Below, one piece after another: positions 48,207-56,888 of a stretch of 64,000 nt of DNA. The DNA lies in the NCBI RefSeq assembly GCF_002217755.1, contig NZ_BCFL01000031.1:62001-126000 (forward strand), given 5' to 3'. The translations under genes and the position numbers were made by a program. The DNA comes from Streptomyces hyaluromycini (GTDB taxonomy: Bacteria; Actinomycetota; Actinomycetes; Streptomycetales; Streptomycetaceae). Below the pieces are notes generated by a model, which did no database searches, was not told where the DNA came from, and saw nothing but the letters and a program-made list of their open reading frames with translations. How positions within the stretch are numbered: the first letter of the stretch is position 1; each line of letters starts with the position of its first letter.

Positions 48207-48665
48207 ATGCGTTCGTATTCGTTCGTCCTCAACGGCAAACCGGTGACGGTCGAGGCCCCCGCCGACATGCCCCTCCTGTGGGTCCTGCGCGACCTGCTCG
48301 GCGTCACCGGCCCCAAGTACGGCTGCGGGGTGGGCGTCTGCCGCGCCTGCACCAGCCATCTCGACGGCGCGGAGATCCAGCCGTGCACGGTCCCGGTCGC
48401 CGACTGCGCGGACCGGGCGGTCACCACCATCGAGGGCCTGGCCGACGGCGACACCCTGCACCCCGTCCAACAGGCCTGGCTGGACTGCGACGTGGCCCAG
48501 TGCGGGTTCTGCCAGCCCGGCCAGATCATGGCGGCCGCCGCCCTGCTCGAACACACCCCGCACCCGACGGACGCCGACATCGACGCCATCGAGAACGTCT
48601 GCCGCTGCGGCACCTACTCCAGGATCAGGGAGGCCATCAAGAAGGCGGCGGCGAACGGGGGTTGA
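48207..48665 (+). CDS. [2Fe-2S] subunit of the molybdenum hydroxylase (IorA-like)
   Basis: 152 aa. Plant-type cluster CGVGVCRACTSHLDG plus a further Cys at IQPCTVPV, and the second [2Fe-2S]_2 domain with CDVAQCGFCQPGQIMAA and NVCRCGTYSRI. Shuttles electrons from the Mo site to an external acceptor. AGAAGG upstream. No export signal of its own; it would be carried by the Tat-targeted large subunit. Confidence 0.92.
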   Translation: MRSYSFVLNGKPVTVEAPADMPLLWVLRDLLGVTGPKYGCGVGVCRACTSHLDGAEIQPCTVPVADCADRAVTTIEGLADGDTLHPVQQAWLDCDVAQCGFCQPGQIMAAAALLEHTPHPTDADIDAIENVCRCGTYSRIREAIKKAAANGG

Positions 48666-48779
48666 GTCCCGGTGAACGGCGACTCAAGTCACCCGGGCAC
48701 AGACGATCGGCGGGCCCGAGGTCGCCGTACCGCAGGGAACCGGGTCCGGGCCCGCGCTGACCGCAGGCCCGATCGGTGC

Positions 48780-49754
48780 TCAGCGCGCCAGCAGCCGTCG
48801 CAGCCAGTCCACATGGGCCGTCCTGGCCGACTGGGACAGGGCGGCCTGCGGGGCGAAGCCGTCGAAGCCGTGGAAGCCGCCGGGCCAGACATGGAGTTCG
48901 GCGATGCCGCCGGACTGCCATACGCGGGAGGCGTAGGTGACGGTCTCGTCGCGGAAGGTCTCCGCCGAGCCGACGTCGAGGAAGGCCGGGGGCAGGTTCG
49001 TGAGGTCGGAGGCGCGGGCCGGGGCCGCGTAGGGGGAGACGTCGGGGCCGCCGCGGCGGTCGCCCAGCAGGGCGGTCCAGCCGGTGTCGTTGGACGTGTG
49101 GTCCCAGACGCCGAGGCCCTTCATCTGGTGGCTGGACGGGGTGTCGTTGCGGTCGTCGAGCATCGGGCAGAGCAGCATCTGGCCGATCACGGACGGACCC
49201 TGACGGTCCCTCAGGAGCAGTGCCAGGGCCGCGGTGAGACCGCCGCCCGCGCTGGCGCCGACGATCACGATCCGGTCCGGGTCGCCGCCGATCTCCTTCG
49301 CGTGCTCCGCCGTCCACAGCAGCCCGGCGTACACGTCCTCCACCGGCGCCGGATGCGGATGCTCGGGCGCCAGCCGGTACTCCACCGACACCACCACCGC
49401 GCCCAGCTCCTTCGCCCAGGCCAGCGGGACGTCCAGGCCCACCCGGTTGTTGCCGAGCACCATGCCGCCGCCGTGCACGTGGTAGATCACCGGCAGCGGA
49501 CCGGAGGCGGCCGGGGCGGTCGGGCGGCAGATGAGGAGGGAGATCTCGGGGGCGTCCACCGGGCCGGGCACCGCGTGCTCCGTCACCTCGAACGCCCCGT
49601 CCATGGTGAGGTCCAGCTCGGCGAGCAGCCGAATCCCCTCGCCCTGCCGGATCGCGGCGATGTCCGCCATCGTGAACGCCGGAGAGATCACGTCCTTGAT
49701 CAGCTCCAGGGCGGCGGAGAGCTCGGGGTCGAACGGGGGCGGTACGGCGGTCAT
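48780..49754 (-). CDS. HSL-family (acetyl)esterase
   Basis: 324 aa alpha/beta hydrolase_3. HVHGGGMVLGNN oxyanion motif, nucleophile in VIVGASAGGGLTAALAL, catalytic Asp in LDVGSAETFRDE and His in WPGGFHGFDGF. Hydrolyses short-chain esters, possibly drug or plant esters. Start 49754 has GAGGAG at 7 nt. It converges with the IorA-like gene and is divergent from the LLM gene. Confidence 0.9.
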   Translation of the reverse strand: MTAVPPPFDPELSAALELIKDVISPAFTMADIAAIRQGEGIRLLAELDLTMDGAFEVTEHAVPGPVDAPEISLLICRPTAPAASGPLPVIYHVHGGGMVLGNNRVGLDVPLAWAKELGAVVVSVEYRLAPEHPHPAPVEDVYAGLLWTAEHAKEIGGDPDRIVIVGASAGGGLTAALALLLRDRQGPSVIGQMLLCPMLDDRNDTPSSHQMKGLGVWDHTSNDTGWTALLGDRRGGPDVSPYAAPARASDLTNLPPAFLDVGSAETFRDETVTYASRVWQSGGIAELHVWPGGFHGFDGFAPQAALSQSARTAHVDWLRRLLAR

Positions 49755-49910
49755 GGCGGCTCCTCGCGGTGGTGCGCTGCGGCTCGTACCCCCATGATCC
49801 GCGCGGTCCTGCGCTCCCCGGGGGCCGCCGGACGGCGGAAGCTCTCCGCCATCCGGCGGGTGCCTGCCCGCGGACGTGTCCGGGACACGCCGGACCACCG
49901 GCGCCGAGGC

Positions 49911-49941
49911 TTGACTTCGAGAGCGCTCGAAGACCTAGCGT
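49911..49941 (+). promoter_or_regulatory. MerR-type promoter for the LLM oxidoreductase
   Basis: -35 TTGACT (49911-49916) and -10 TAGCGT (49936-49941) are 19 bp apart, with the dyad CTTCGAG (49915-49921) / CTCGAAG (49926-49932) around AGCG filling the spacer. A 19-bp spacer containing a dyad is the hallmark of promoters twisted open by MerR-family activators. No merR gene is in the window. Confidence 0.75.
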
Positions 49942-49982
49942 CGGGAAGGCAGAAGACGATCCGGGCGGAACGGAGAACGGTC

Positions 49983-50864
49983 ATGCGCGTGGGCGTGCAC
50001 ATCAACCGGTTCAACCACCCCGGGGGCGGCCCCGCCCTCGGCGCCGAACTCGCCGCCGCCGGTGCCGCGGCCGAGGCGGCGGGCGTCAGCTGGGTCTCGG
50101 TGATGGACCACTACTTCCAGATGGAGTTCAACGGCGGCGCCGAGGACCCCATGCTGGAGGCCTACACCACCCTCGGCTACCTCGCCGGCCGCACCTCCAC
50201 CGTGCGGCTCGGCGCCCTGGTGACCGGAGTGACGTACCGCCACCCCGGACTCCTCGCCAAGATCGCCACCACCCTCGACGTGGTGTCCGGCGGCCGGGCC
50301 ACGCTGGGCATCGGCGCCGCCTGGTACGACCGTGAGCACCACGGACTCGGCGTGCCCTACCCGCCGATCGCGGAGCGCTTCGAGCGGCTGGAGGAGGCGC
50401 TGCGGATCTGCCTGCAGATGTGGGACCCGGAGAACAACGGTCCCTTCGAGGGCGAGTACTACCAGCTCGCCGAGACCCTCTGCGTGCCGGCGCCGGTCAG
50501 CACCCCGCACCCCGAGATCATGATCGGCGGCCAGGGGGAGAAGAAGACCCTGCGCCTGGTCGCCCAGTACGCCGACGCCTGCAACCTCATCCCCTCCTCC
50601 CCGGAGGAGCTGCGGCACAAGCTCGACGTGCTGCGCGGCCACTGCGACACCGTCGGACGGGACTACGACACCATCCGCAAGACCATCGCGTACGGCGCCG
50701 AGCCGGCCACCGCGGGCGACCTGGACGCCTGCACCCGGGACATCGAGGGCTACGCCAAGCTCGGCGTCGACACCGTCATCCTGTCCCCGCGCCTGGGCGA
50801 GACCTCGGGATGGATGGAGACCTTCGCCGCTCCGGCCGTCGAGCGGCTCGCCGGGATCGAGTGA
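49983..50864 (+). CDS. LLM-class F420-dependent oxidoreductase
   Basis: 293 aa luciferase-like barrel. VSWVSVMDHYFQME near the start, VRLGALVTGVTYRHPGLLAK, TLDVVSGGRATLGIGAAWYD and MIGGQGEKKTLRLVAQYADACN are typical of the F420-binding branch. Acts as a hydride-transfer reductase or oxidase on an unknown substrate. CGGAGAACG precedes the start. A MerR-type promoter upstream suggests induction by a drug or oxidative signal. A strong hairpin follows the stop. Confidence 0.9.
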   Translation: MRVGVHINRFNHPGGGPALGAELAAAGAAAEAAGVSWVSVMDHYFQMEFNGGAEDPMLEAYTTLGYLAGRTSTVRLGALVTGVTYRHPGLLAKIATTLDVVSGGRATLGIGAAWYDREHHGLGVPYPPIAERFERLEEALRICLQMWDPENNGPFEGEYYQLAETLCVPAPVSTPHPEIMIGGQGEKKTLRLVAQYADACNLIPSSPEELRHKLDVLRGHCDTVGRDYDTIRKTIAYGAEPATAGDLDACTRDIEGYAKLGVDTVILSPRLGETSGWMETFAAPAVERLAGIE

Positions 50865-50904
50865 CGAGGCGGGACGGGAGCGAGACCGGACGGGAGAGAC
50901 GCGA

Positions 50905-50932
50905 AAAGGGGCCGGCGAGCGCCGGCCCCTTT
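50905..50932. terminator. Bidirectional terminator
   Basis: AAAGGGGCCGGC (50905-50916) and GCCGGCCCCTTT (50921-50932) around GAGC: 12 perfect pairs with A and T flanks, placed between the convergent LLM and FMN reductase genes so it serves both. Confidence 0.9.
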
Positions 50933-50943
50933 CAGGGGGTGCC

Positions 50944-51501
50944 TCAGGCGGCCACGCCCACGTTGCCGTGCAGGCGGGCGACGACCTCGGTCAGCTGCGC
51001 GGCGACCTCGGTGTCGTCGGCCGGGTGGGTCTCGGCGAAGCGGACCACGGAGCCGGGGATGGACAGCTTGATGTCCTCGATCACCTTGCCGCCGGCGATG
51101 CCCACGGCCTTGCGGGCCTCGTCCTGCGCCCAGACGCCGCCGTACTGGCCGTAGGCGGTGCCGATGACGGCGACCGGCTTGCCGCCGAAGGTGCTGGCGC
51201 CGTACGGGCGGGACAGCCAGTCGATGGCGTTCTTCAGGACGGCCGGGATGGTGCCGTTGTACTCGGGGGAGAAGAGCAGGAAGGCGTCGGCGGCCTGGGC
51301 GGCCTCGCGCAGCTTCGCGGCGGCGGCCGGGAGGCTGTCCGCGACGTCGATGTCCTCGTTGTAGAACGGGATGTCGGCCAGGCCCTCGAAGACCTCGACC
51401 TCGGCACCCTCGGGGGCGAGCTTGACGGCGGCCTCGGCGAGCTGGCGGTTGTGCGAACCGGCACGAAGGCTGCCGACGAGCGCAAGGATGCGGACAGACA
51501 T
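50944..51501 (-). CDS. NADPH-dependent FMN reductase
   Basis: 185 aa flavodoxin-like fold. LVGSLRAGSHNRQLAEA phosphate loop, LFSPEYNGTIPAVLKNAIDW and GKPVAVIGTAYGQYGGVWAQ are diagnostic of the ArsH/azoreductase-type FMN_red family. Likely a quinone, azo-dye or chromate reductase in stress defence. Divergent from a TetR gene across 118 bp with a GGACC-CT-GGTCC dyad, so probably TetR-controlled. Confidence 0.92.
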   Translation of the reverse strand: MSVRILALVGSLRAGSHNRQLAEAAVKLAPEGAEVEVFEGLADIPFYNEDIDVADSLPAAAAKLREAAQAADAFLLFSPEYNGTIPAVLKNAIDWLSRPYGASTFGGKPVAVIGTAYGQYGGVWAQDEARKAVGIAGGKVIEDIKLSIPGSVVRFAETHPADDTEVAAQLTEVVARLHGNVGVAA

Positions 51502-51576
51502 GGAGAACTCCAGGGGGGTGAAACACTGCCGTTACGAATCCGGACCGAAGTCCGCTTAATTTCTAACACTCTAAAC

Positions 51577-51588
51577 GGACCCTGGTCC
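51577..51588. promoter_or_regulatory. Dyad between FMN reductase and tetR
   Basis: GGACC-CT-GGTCC. On the minus strand it overlaps TGGACC, a -35 candidate 17 bp from TTAGAA, so a repressor here would block the FMN reductase. The flanking A/T-rich TTAATTTCTAACACTC is the only such run nearby. Confidence 0.55.
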
Positions 51589-51619
51589 AGTTCTGTTCCC
51601 GATGCTTTACGCTGTCTTC

Positions 51620-52282
51620 ATGTCCAGCGTCCTGCCGCCCTTCCCGCAGCCCCAGGAGCCCTTCGACACCCCACAGTTGCTTGAGGTCGGGCCGGCTCCC
51701 GAGGAGCCGTGCCTGCGTGCCGACGCGGCCCGCAACCGTGCCCGGCTGCTGGAGGCCGCCGCCCGGCTGATCGCCGAGCACGGGGTGGCCGGCGTGACCA
51801 TGGAGGCGGTCGCCGCGGCGGCCGAGGTGGGCAAGGGCACGGTCTTCCGCCGCTTCGGCGACCGCACCGGACTGCTGATGGCGCTGCTCGACCACTCCTC
51901 GCGGCAGCTCCAGGCGGACTTTCTGGGCGGCCCGCCGCCCCTCGGCCCCGGCGCCCCGCCGGTGGAGCGGCTGAGGGCGTTCGGCGTCGCGGTGCTCTAC
52001 CGCTCGGCCGACCAGCTGGACCTCCAGCTGGCCGCCCAGCCCGAGCCCACCCGGCGCTATGCCAATCCGCCGATCCAGGCGCTGCGCACGCACATCACGA
52101 TGCTGCTGCGGCAGGTCGAGCCGAACGCCGACTGCGAACTGCTCGCCCAGACGCTGCTGGCCTACCTCGACCCCGCCCAGATCCACCATCTGACCAGGCA
52201 GTGCGGGATGCCGATGGAGCGCCTGGAGGCCGGCTGGACCGACCTGGTCGACCGCGTCACGCGGACGGCGCCGACCCGCTGA
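51620..52282 (+). CDS. TetR-family repressor of the FMN reductase
   Basis: 220 aa. HTH at about residues 25-70 (VTMEAVAAAAEVGKGTVFRR) and a ligand domain ending LEAGWTDLVDRVTR. TACGCT ends 6 nt before the ATG at 51620, so probably leaderless; the in-frame ATG at 51602 is within that promoter. The last 26 bp overlap the convergent monooxygenase gene. Confidence 0.88.
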   Translation: MSSVLPPFPQPQEPFDTPQLLEVGPAPEEPCLRADAARNRARLLEAAARLIAEHGVAGVTMEAVAAAAEVGKGTVFRRFGDRTGLLMALLDHSSRQLQADFLGGPPPLGPGAPPVERLRAFGVAVLYRSADQLDLQLAAQPEPTRRYANPPIQALRTHITMLLRQVEPNADCELLAQTLLAYLDPAQIHHLTRQCGMPMERLEAGWTDLVDRVTRTAPTR

Positions 52283-53423
52283 CCTCCGGCAGACCGCCGG
52301 TGAACATGTCGACCAGGCCCTGCGGCGCATCGGCGCGGAACAGCACGGCCCCGCCCTGGGCGGAGTCCGCCGCGGACCGCTCGGCACGCGCGAACATCTT
52401 CTCCTCGTAGGCGGCCACGGCGGCCTCGGTGTCACCCGGGTGCGCGACGAGCGCGAGGCCCAGGTCGGCGCCGTCGATCAGCGCCAGGTTGGCGCCCTCA
52501 CCGGCGAACGGCGACATCAGGTGCGCCGCGTCGCCGAGCAGCGTGACCCCGGGCGTCCGGTCCCAGCGGTGGCCGACCGGCAGGGCGTGGATCCGCCGGG
52601 GCACCAGCGTGCCCTCGGCGTCCCCGACCAGTGCCCGCAGGCTCTTGTCCCAGCCGTCGAAGTGATCGAGCACGGCCCGCTTGGCCGCCTCGGTGTCGGC
52701 GAAGTCGATCCCGTCCAGCCACTCCTCGGGCGCCTCCACCGCCGTGTACACGTGCAGGCTGCCGTCGCTCTCCCGGTGGGCGAGGAAGCCCCGGCCCGCA
52801 CCGAGTGCGAACAGCATGCCGCCGCCGACCACCTCGGCGCTCACCGGATGCCGTACGTCCGCGTCCGGCAGGTCCGCCTCCACGAACGAGATGCCGGTGT
52901 ACGCGGGCCGCGCGTCCGAGACCAGCGGGCGCACCCGGGACCAGGCGCCGTCCGCGCCGACCAGCAGATCGGTGGTGAAGGAGCCGCCGTCGTCGAGGGT
53001 CACCTCGTGCCGGCCGCCGCCGAGCGGGCGGGCGCCGGTGACCTTCGCGCCCCAGCGGATCACGCCCTCGGGAAGCGAGCCGAGCAGCAGCCGGCGCAGC
53101 TCGCCGCGGTCGATCTCCGGCCGCCCGCCGTCGCCGTCGTCGGGCGTGTCCAGCAGGACCCGGGCGTCCTTGTCCAGTACCCGCGTCGCCTGGCCGCCCG
53201 CGTGGACGTGCGTCAGGAACGCGTCGTACAGCCCGGCCGCGCGCAGCGCCACCTGGCCGGAGTCGTCGTGGATGTCGAGCATGCCGCCCTGGGTGCGGGC
53301 CGCGGGGGAGGCGTCGAGGTCGAAGACGGCCGCCTCGACGCCGTGCACCCGCAGGACCCGGGCGAGCGTGAGCCCGCCGAGACCGGCTCCGACGATCGCT
53401 ATGGGGTGGTGGGGAGTGGACAT
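52257..53423 (-). CDS. TetX-like FAD-dependent monooxygenase
   Basis: 388 aa. IAIVGAGLGGLTLARVLRVH dinucleotide motif, DRGELRRLLLGSLP, LLVGADGAWSRVRPL (DG motif), and GDAAHLMSPFAGEGANLAL. Length and the GEGANLA loop match the TetX family, whose best known member hydroxylates tetracyclines; the native substrate here is unknown. AGGAG 7 nt upstream. The TetR gene lies 9 bp upstream on the same strand, so they form an operon. Confidence 0.9.
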   Translation of the reverse strand: MSTPHHPIAIVGAGLGGLTLARVLRVHGVEAAVFDLDASPAARTQGGMLDIHDDSGQVALRAAGLYDAFLTHVHAGGQATRVLDKDARVLLDTPDDGDGGRPEIDRGELRRLLLGSLPEGVIRWGAKVTGARPLGGGRHEVTLDDGGSFTTDLLVGADGAWSRVRPLVSDARPAYTGISFVEADLPDADVRHPVSAEVVGGGMLFALGAGRGFLAHRESDGSLHVYTAVEAPEEWLDGIDFADTEAAKRAVLDHFDGWDKSLRALVGDAEGTLVPRRIHALPVGHRWDRTPGVTLLGDAAHLMSPFAGEGANLALIDGADLGLALVAHPGDTEAAVAAYEEKMFARAERSAADSAQGGAVLFRADAPQGLVDMFTGGLPEVSGSAPSA

Positions 53424-53432
53424 GGTGATCTC

Positions 53433-54104
53433 CTAGTCGTGGGGTTCGGGCACGGCGGTGTGCTCGATGCCGTTGATCAGGGCCTGGAACGCCCAGGACA
53501 CGCGGGCCTCGGGCGCGCCCGACAGGAGCGCCCCGGAGGCGGCGGCGATGTGCGGATGGGTACGGTCCGACACCTCGCCCAGCGCCCGGCCGAGGGCGTT
53601 CCAGTCCTCCTGGGACTCCCCGCCCGCGTGTTCGGCGGCGGTCGCGGTGGCGCGCTGGAGCAGCAGGTCGACGCCCCAGGCGGCCCGGTCGCGCGGCACT
53701 CCGCCCTCGTCGAGCAGGCCGAGCAGGGTCTCGATCAGGTTGAGGTAGTGCGGGCCGCTCGGCCAGGAGGTCAGCGCGGACCGGGCCAGGCTCGGATGCT
53801 CCAGGAGCATCGTGGTGTAGCCGACGAGCACCTGCTCCAGCCGCTCCCGCCAGCCACCCTCGGACGGGGCCGGGGGCAGGGTGCCGAGCAGCTCGTCCAG
53901 GACCGCCGCGTGCAGCTCGGCGGTGTTGCGGACGTAGACGTACAGCGAGGCCGGACCGGTGTCGAGCTCCTGGGCCAGGCGCCGCATGGTGACCTTCTGC
54001 AGGCCCTCGGCGCGCAGGATCTCCACGGCGGCGGCGACGATGCCCGCCCTGGTCAGGGCGGGCTTGGCGGGACGCTCCCGGCGGGAACGGGGAGTTGCTG
54101 GCAT
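53433..54104 (-). CDS. TetR regulator (TetR_C type) of the TetX-like operon
   Basis: 223 aa. HTH LTRAGIVAAAVEILRAEGLQ and MRRLAQELDTGPASLYVYVR at residues 18-60, then the large TetR_C domain (GVDLLLQRATATAAEH). Start 54104 (MPATPRSRR). TACGGT lies 6 nt upstream, so the mRNA may be leaderless. Two perfect 16-bp palindromes begin 12 bp upstream; with the monooxygenase 9 bp downstream this is a self-contained substrate-inducible unit. Confidence 0.88.
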   Translation of the reverse strand: MPATPRSRRERPAKPALTRAGIVAAAVEILRAEGLQKVTMRRLAQELDTGPASLYVYVRNTAELHAAVLDELLGTLPPAPSEGGWRERLEQVLVGYTTMLLEHPSLARSALTSWPSGPHYLNLIETLLGLLDEGGVPRDRAAWGVDLLLQRATATAAEHAGGESQEDWNALGRALGEVSDRTHPHIAAASGALLSGAPEARVSWAFQALINGIEHTAVPEPHD

Positions 54105-54115
54105 GCGTCCACCGT

Positions 54116-54131
54116 AACGAACATGTTCGTT
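54116..54131. promoter_or_regulatory. Perfect TetR palindrome, proximal copy
   Basis: AACGAACATGTTCGTT, a complete 16-bp palindrome, centred 30 bp from the distal copy. Confidence 0.85.
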
Positions 54132-54145
54132 GCGAGCAAGTTCGT

Positions 54146-54161
54146 GACGAACATGTTCGTC
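54146..54161. promoter_or_regulatory. Perfect TetR palindrome, distal copy
   Basis: GACGAACATGTTCGTC, another complete 16-bp palindrome. It is overlapped on the left by the 11-bp palindrome TTCGT-G-ACGAA (54141-54151), giving a continuous array of ACGAA half-sites. Confidence 0.85.
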
Positions 54162-54276
54162 GTCATCTGTGACGTGCCCGCGAATCAGGGGGGTCGAGGG
54201 CCCAACTCGTCGAACGGTCAACCACCTTGCCCCGCCGGTCCCCTCTGCCCGGGCTTCTGCCAAGATGCCGTACGTC

Positions 54277-55311
54277 ATGGTGCACATCCCGAAACCGCCC
54301 TCGGCGGCGTCGCCGGTCCAGCGCTCGGTCCCCACGAGCGCCGATGTGGCCCGCCTGGCCGGCGTCTCCCGCGCGACCGTCTCCTACGTCCTCAACAACA
54401 CCAGTGCCGTCCGGATCAGCGAGCCCACCCGCCGCCGGGTCCACGAGGCCGCGAAGGAACTCGGGTACGTCCCCCACGCGGCCGCCCGCAGCCTGCGCGC
54501 CGGGCACAGCCGGATGGTCCTGATGCCCGCCCCGGCCATCCCGATGGGCCCGCTGTACGGGCAGTTCATCACCGATCTCCAGTGGGCGCTCAGCCGCCTC
54601 GACTACACGGTCGTCCAGTACGGCACCGCGGGCCTGCGCGGTGACGAAGCCGCCCGCGCCTGGGCCGAGTTGAGGCCGGTCGCCGTGCTCGTCCCCGGTG
54701 CCGAACTCGGCCCCGACGGCGTCTCGGTCCTCAAGCGGGCCGGCGCCCGTGCCGTGGTCACCTTCGGCCCCGAACGCGTCGAGGGCGCCCACGCCCTGCT
54801 GATGGACCACGACGCCGTGGGCCACTGCGCCGGCAGCCACCTCTACGCCCGCGGCCACCGCCGGATCGGCGTGATCGTCCCCGAGGGGGCCGGCCTGGAG
54901 ACGTACTCCCGGCCCCGCCTCGAAGGCGTACGCCAGGCGCTGCGCGGCACCGACGCCGAGGTGACCGGGCTGCCGCTCGGCTACACCGAGCAGTCGGCGG
55001 CCGAACTCGCCGCGCGCTGGCCGGAGCTGGGGCTCGACGCGGTGTTCGCGTACAACGACGAGTACGCCATGCTGTTCATGCGCGCCCTCCAGGACGCGGG
55101 CGTGCGCATCCCCGAGGACACCGCGGTGCTCGGCGCCGACGACCTGATGCTCGGCCGGCTGCTGCGGCCCCGGCTCTCCACGATCCACATCGACCTGCCG
55201 TCCGGCCGCGAGCTCGCCGAGCTGGTCGACCGCGTGGTGCGCGATCCCGACTGCGAACCGGAGATGCGCCGGGTGCTCGGCGCCTGTGTGGTGCAGCGCG
55301 AGTCCAGCTGA
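54277..55311 (+). CDS. LacI-family regulator
   Basis: 344 aa. HTH with TSADVARLAGVSRATVSYVL and hinge VHEAAKELGYVPHAAARSLR, followed by a periplasmic-binding-protein-like effector domain (VAVLVPGAELGPDGV, YNDEYAMLFMRALQDAGV). An in-frame ATG at 54265 is also possible; neither has a ribosome binding site, and CAAGAT 10 nt before 54277 suggests a leaderless start. It precedes the aldehyde dehydrogenase gene, which has a LacI-like dyad in its promoter. Confidence 0.87.
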   Translation: MVHIPKPPSAASPVQRSVPTSADVARLAGVSRATVSYVLNNTSAVRISEPTRRRVHEAAKELGYVPHAAARSLRAGHSRMVLMPAPAIPMGPLYGQFITDLQWALSRLDYTVVQYGTAGLRGDEAARAWAELRPVAVLVPGAELGPDGVSVLKRAGARAVVTFGPERVEGAHALLMDHDAVGHCAGSHLYARGHRRIGVIVPEGAGLETYSRPRLEGVRQALRGTDAEVTGLPLGYTEQSAAELAARWPELGLDAVFAYNDEYAMLFMRALQDAGVRIPEDTAVLGADDLMLGRLLRPRLSTIHIDLPSGRELAELVDRVVRDPDCEPEMRRVLGACVVQRESS

Positions 55312-55355
55312 TGGGCGACCCTGGTCGGGGGCGGTGCTTTTCCCGGCCCCCTGGC

Positions 55356-55375
55356 TAGGATGTTGCGCGCTCAAC
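55356..55375 (+). promoter_or_regulatory. Aldehyde dehydrogenase promoter and LacI-type operator
   Basis: -10 TAGGAT (55356-55361) followed by GTTG-CGCGCT-CAAC (55362-55375), a 14-bp dyad with a central CG like LacI-family sites, placed over the expected transcription start. Confidence 0.55.
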
Positions 55376-55435
55376 CAAACGGCTCATGGGCGTGCCGTGG
55401 GCCGCGCAATCCCGGTGATCGATCGGAGAGCCGTC

Positions 55436-56872
55436 ATGCCGTTGCTCGACCCGAAGACCTGGCAGGCGGGCGCCCTGTCCGGCGCGCCGTACGAAGTCAC
55501 CGAGCCCGCCACCGGCGACACGCTCGGCTCGGTCGTCCTGGCCGCCCCCGCGGACGTCGCCACGGCCGCCGCGGCCGCCCGCGCCGCACAACGCGACTGG
55601 GCCCGCGCCCCGCACTTCGTCCGGGCCCAGGTCCTGCGCAGGGCAGGTGACTTGTTCACGGAGCACGCCGGCGAACTGCGCGAGTGGATCGTCCGCGAGT
55701 CCGGCTCCATACCCGGCAAGGCGGACTTCGAACTGCACGTCGCCGCCCAGGAGTGCTACGAGGCCGCCGCCCTCGCCTCCCGCCCGGCCGGCCAGGTACT
55801 GCCCAGCGAGGCGCCCCGGCTGTCGTACACCCGCCGGGTGCCGGTCGGTGTCGTCGGGGTGATCTCGCCGTTCAACGCGCCGCTGATCCTGTCCATCCGC
55901 TCGGTCGCGCCCGCCCTGGCCCTCGGCAACGGGGTCGTCCTGAAGCCCGATCCGCGCACCGCCGTCTGCGGCGGGCTCGCGCTCGCCGCGGTGTTCGCGG
56001 AGGCCGGACTGCCGGAGGGGCTGCTGCACGTGCTGCCCGGCGGCGCCGACGTCGGCGCGGCGCTGGTCGAGGACCCGCTGGTGCCGGTCATCTCCTTCAC
56101 CGGCTCGACCGCCGCGGGCCGCGCGGTCGGCGAGGCCGCGGGCCGCCGTCTCAAGCGCGTGCATCTCGAACTCGGCGGCAACTCGGCCCTGATCGTCCTG
56201 GAGGACGCCGACCTCGACGCGGTGATCTCCACCGCCGCCTGGGGGTCCTTCTTCCATCAGGGCCAGATCTGCATGACCACCGGACGGCACCTGGTCCATG
56301 CCTCACTGGTCGAGGAGTACGCCGAACGCCTCGCCGCCAAGGCCGACTCGCTGGCCGTCGGAGACCCGCACCGCGAACAGGTCCACCTCGGCCCGATCAT
56401 CGACGCCGGTCAACTCGCCAAGATCCACGGCCTGGTGGAGTCCAGCACCGCGCAGGGCGCACGACTCGCCGCCGGCGGCACCCACGAGGACCTCTTCTAC
56501 CGGCCGACGGTCCTGACCGGCGTCGACGACCGCACACCCGCCTACGCCGAGGAGGTCTTCGGGCCGGTCGCGCCCGTCCGGGCCTTCGCCGACGCCGACG
56601 AGGCCGCCGCCCTCGCGGCCGACAGCTCCTACGGCCTCTCGCTCGGCATCGTCACCCGGGACACCGCTCGCGCCCTGGACCTCGCCGAACGCATCCCGAC
56701 CGGCATCGTCCACATCAACGACCAGACCGTGAACGACGAGGCCGTGGCCCCCTTCGGCGGAGTCGCCGCCTCCGGCACCGGAGCCCGGTTCGGCGGCGAG
56801 TCCAACCTGGAGGCGTTCACGGACGTGCGGTGGACGACCGTACGCGGGGATGCGGCGCAGTACCCCTTCTGA
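55436..56872 (+). CDS. Benzaldehyde/vanillin-type aldehyde dehydrogenase
   Basis: 478 aa. NAD-binding ISFTGSTAAGRAVGEAAG, general-base Glu in HLELGGNSALIVLEDAD, catalytic Cys in FFHQGQICMTTGRHLV, and C-terminal NDEAVAPFGGVAASGTGARFG. The GQICM context is typical of aromatic-aldehyde dehydrogenases. GGAGAG precedes the ATG. Probably controlled by the LacI regulator upstream; could detoxify or use benzaldehyde-like compounds, though far from the aromatic island. Confidence 0.9.
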   Translation: MPLLDPKTWQAGALSGAPYEVTEPATGDTLGSVVLAAPADVATAAAAARAAQRDWARAPHFVRAQVLRRAGDLFTEHAGELREWIVRESGSIPGKADFELHVAAQECYEAAALASRPAGQVLPSEAPRLSYTRRVPVGVVGVISPFNAPLILSIRSVAPALALGNGVVLKPDPRTAVCGGLALAAVFAEAGLPEGLLHVLPGGADVGAALVEDPLVPVISFTGSTAAGRAVGEAAGRRLKRVHLELGGNSALIVLEDADLDAVISTAAWGSFFHQGQICMTTGRHLVHASLVEEYAERLAAKADSLAVGDPHREQVHLGPIIDAGQLAKIHGLVESSTAQGARLAAGGTHEDLFYRPTVLTGVDDRTPAYAEEVFGPVAPVRAFADADEAAALAADSSYGLSLGIVTRDTARALDLAERIPTGIVHINDQTVNDEAVAPFGGVAASGTGARFGGESNLEAFTDVRWTTVRGDAAQYPF

Positions 56873-56888
56873 GCTCCGCCGGCGGGGG

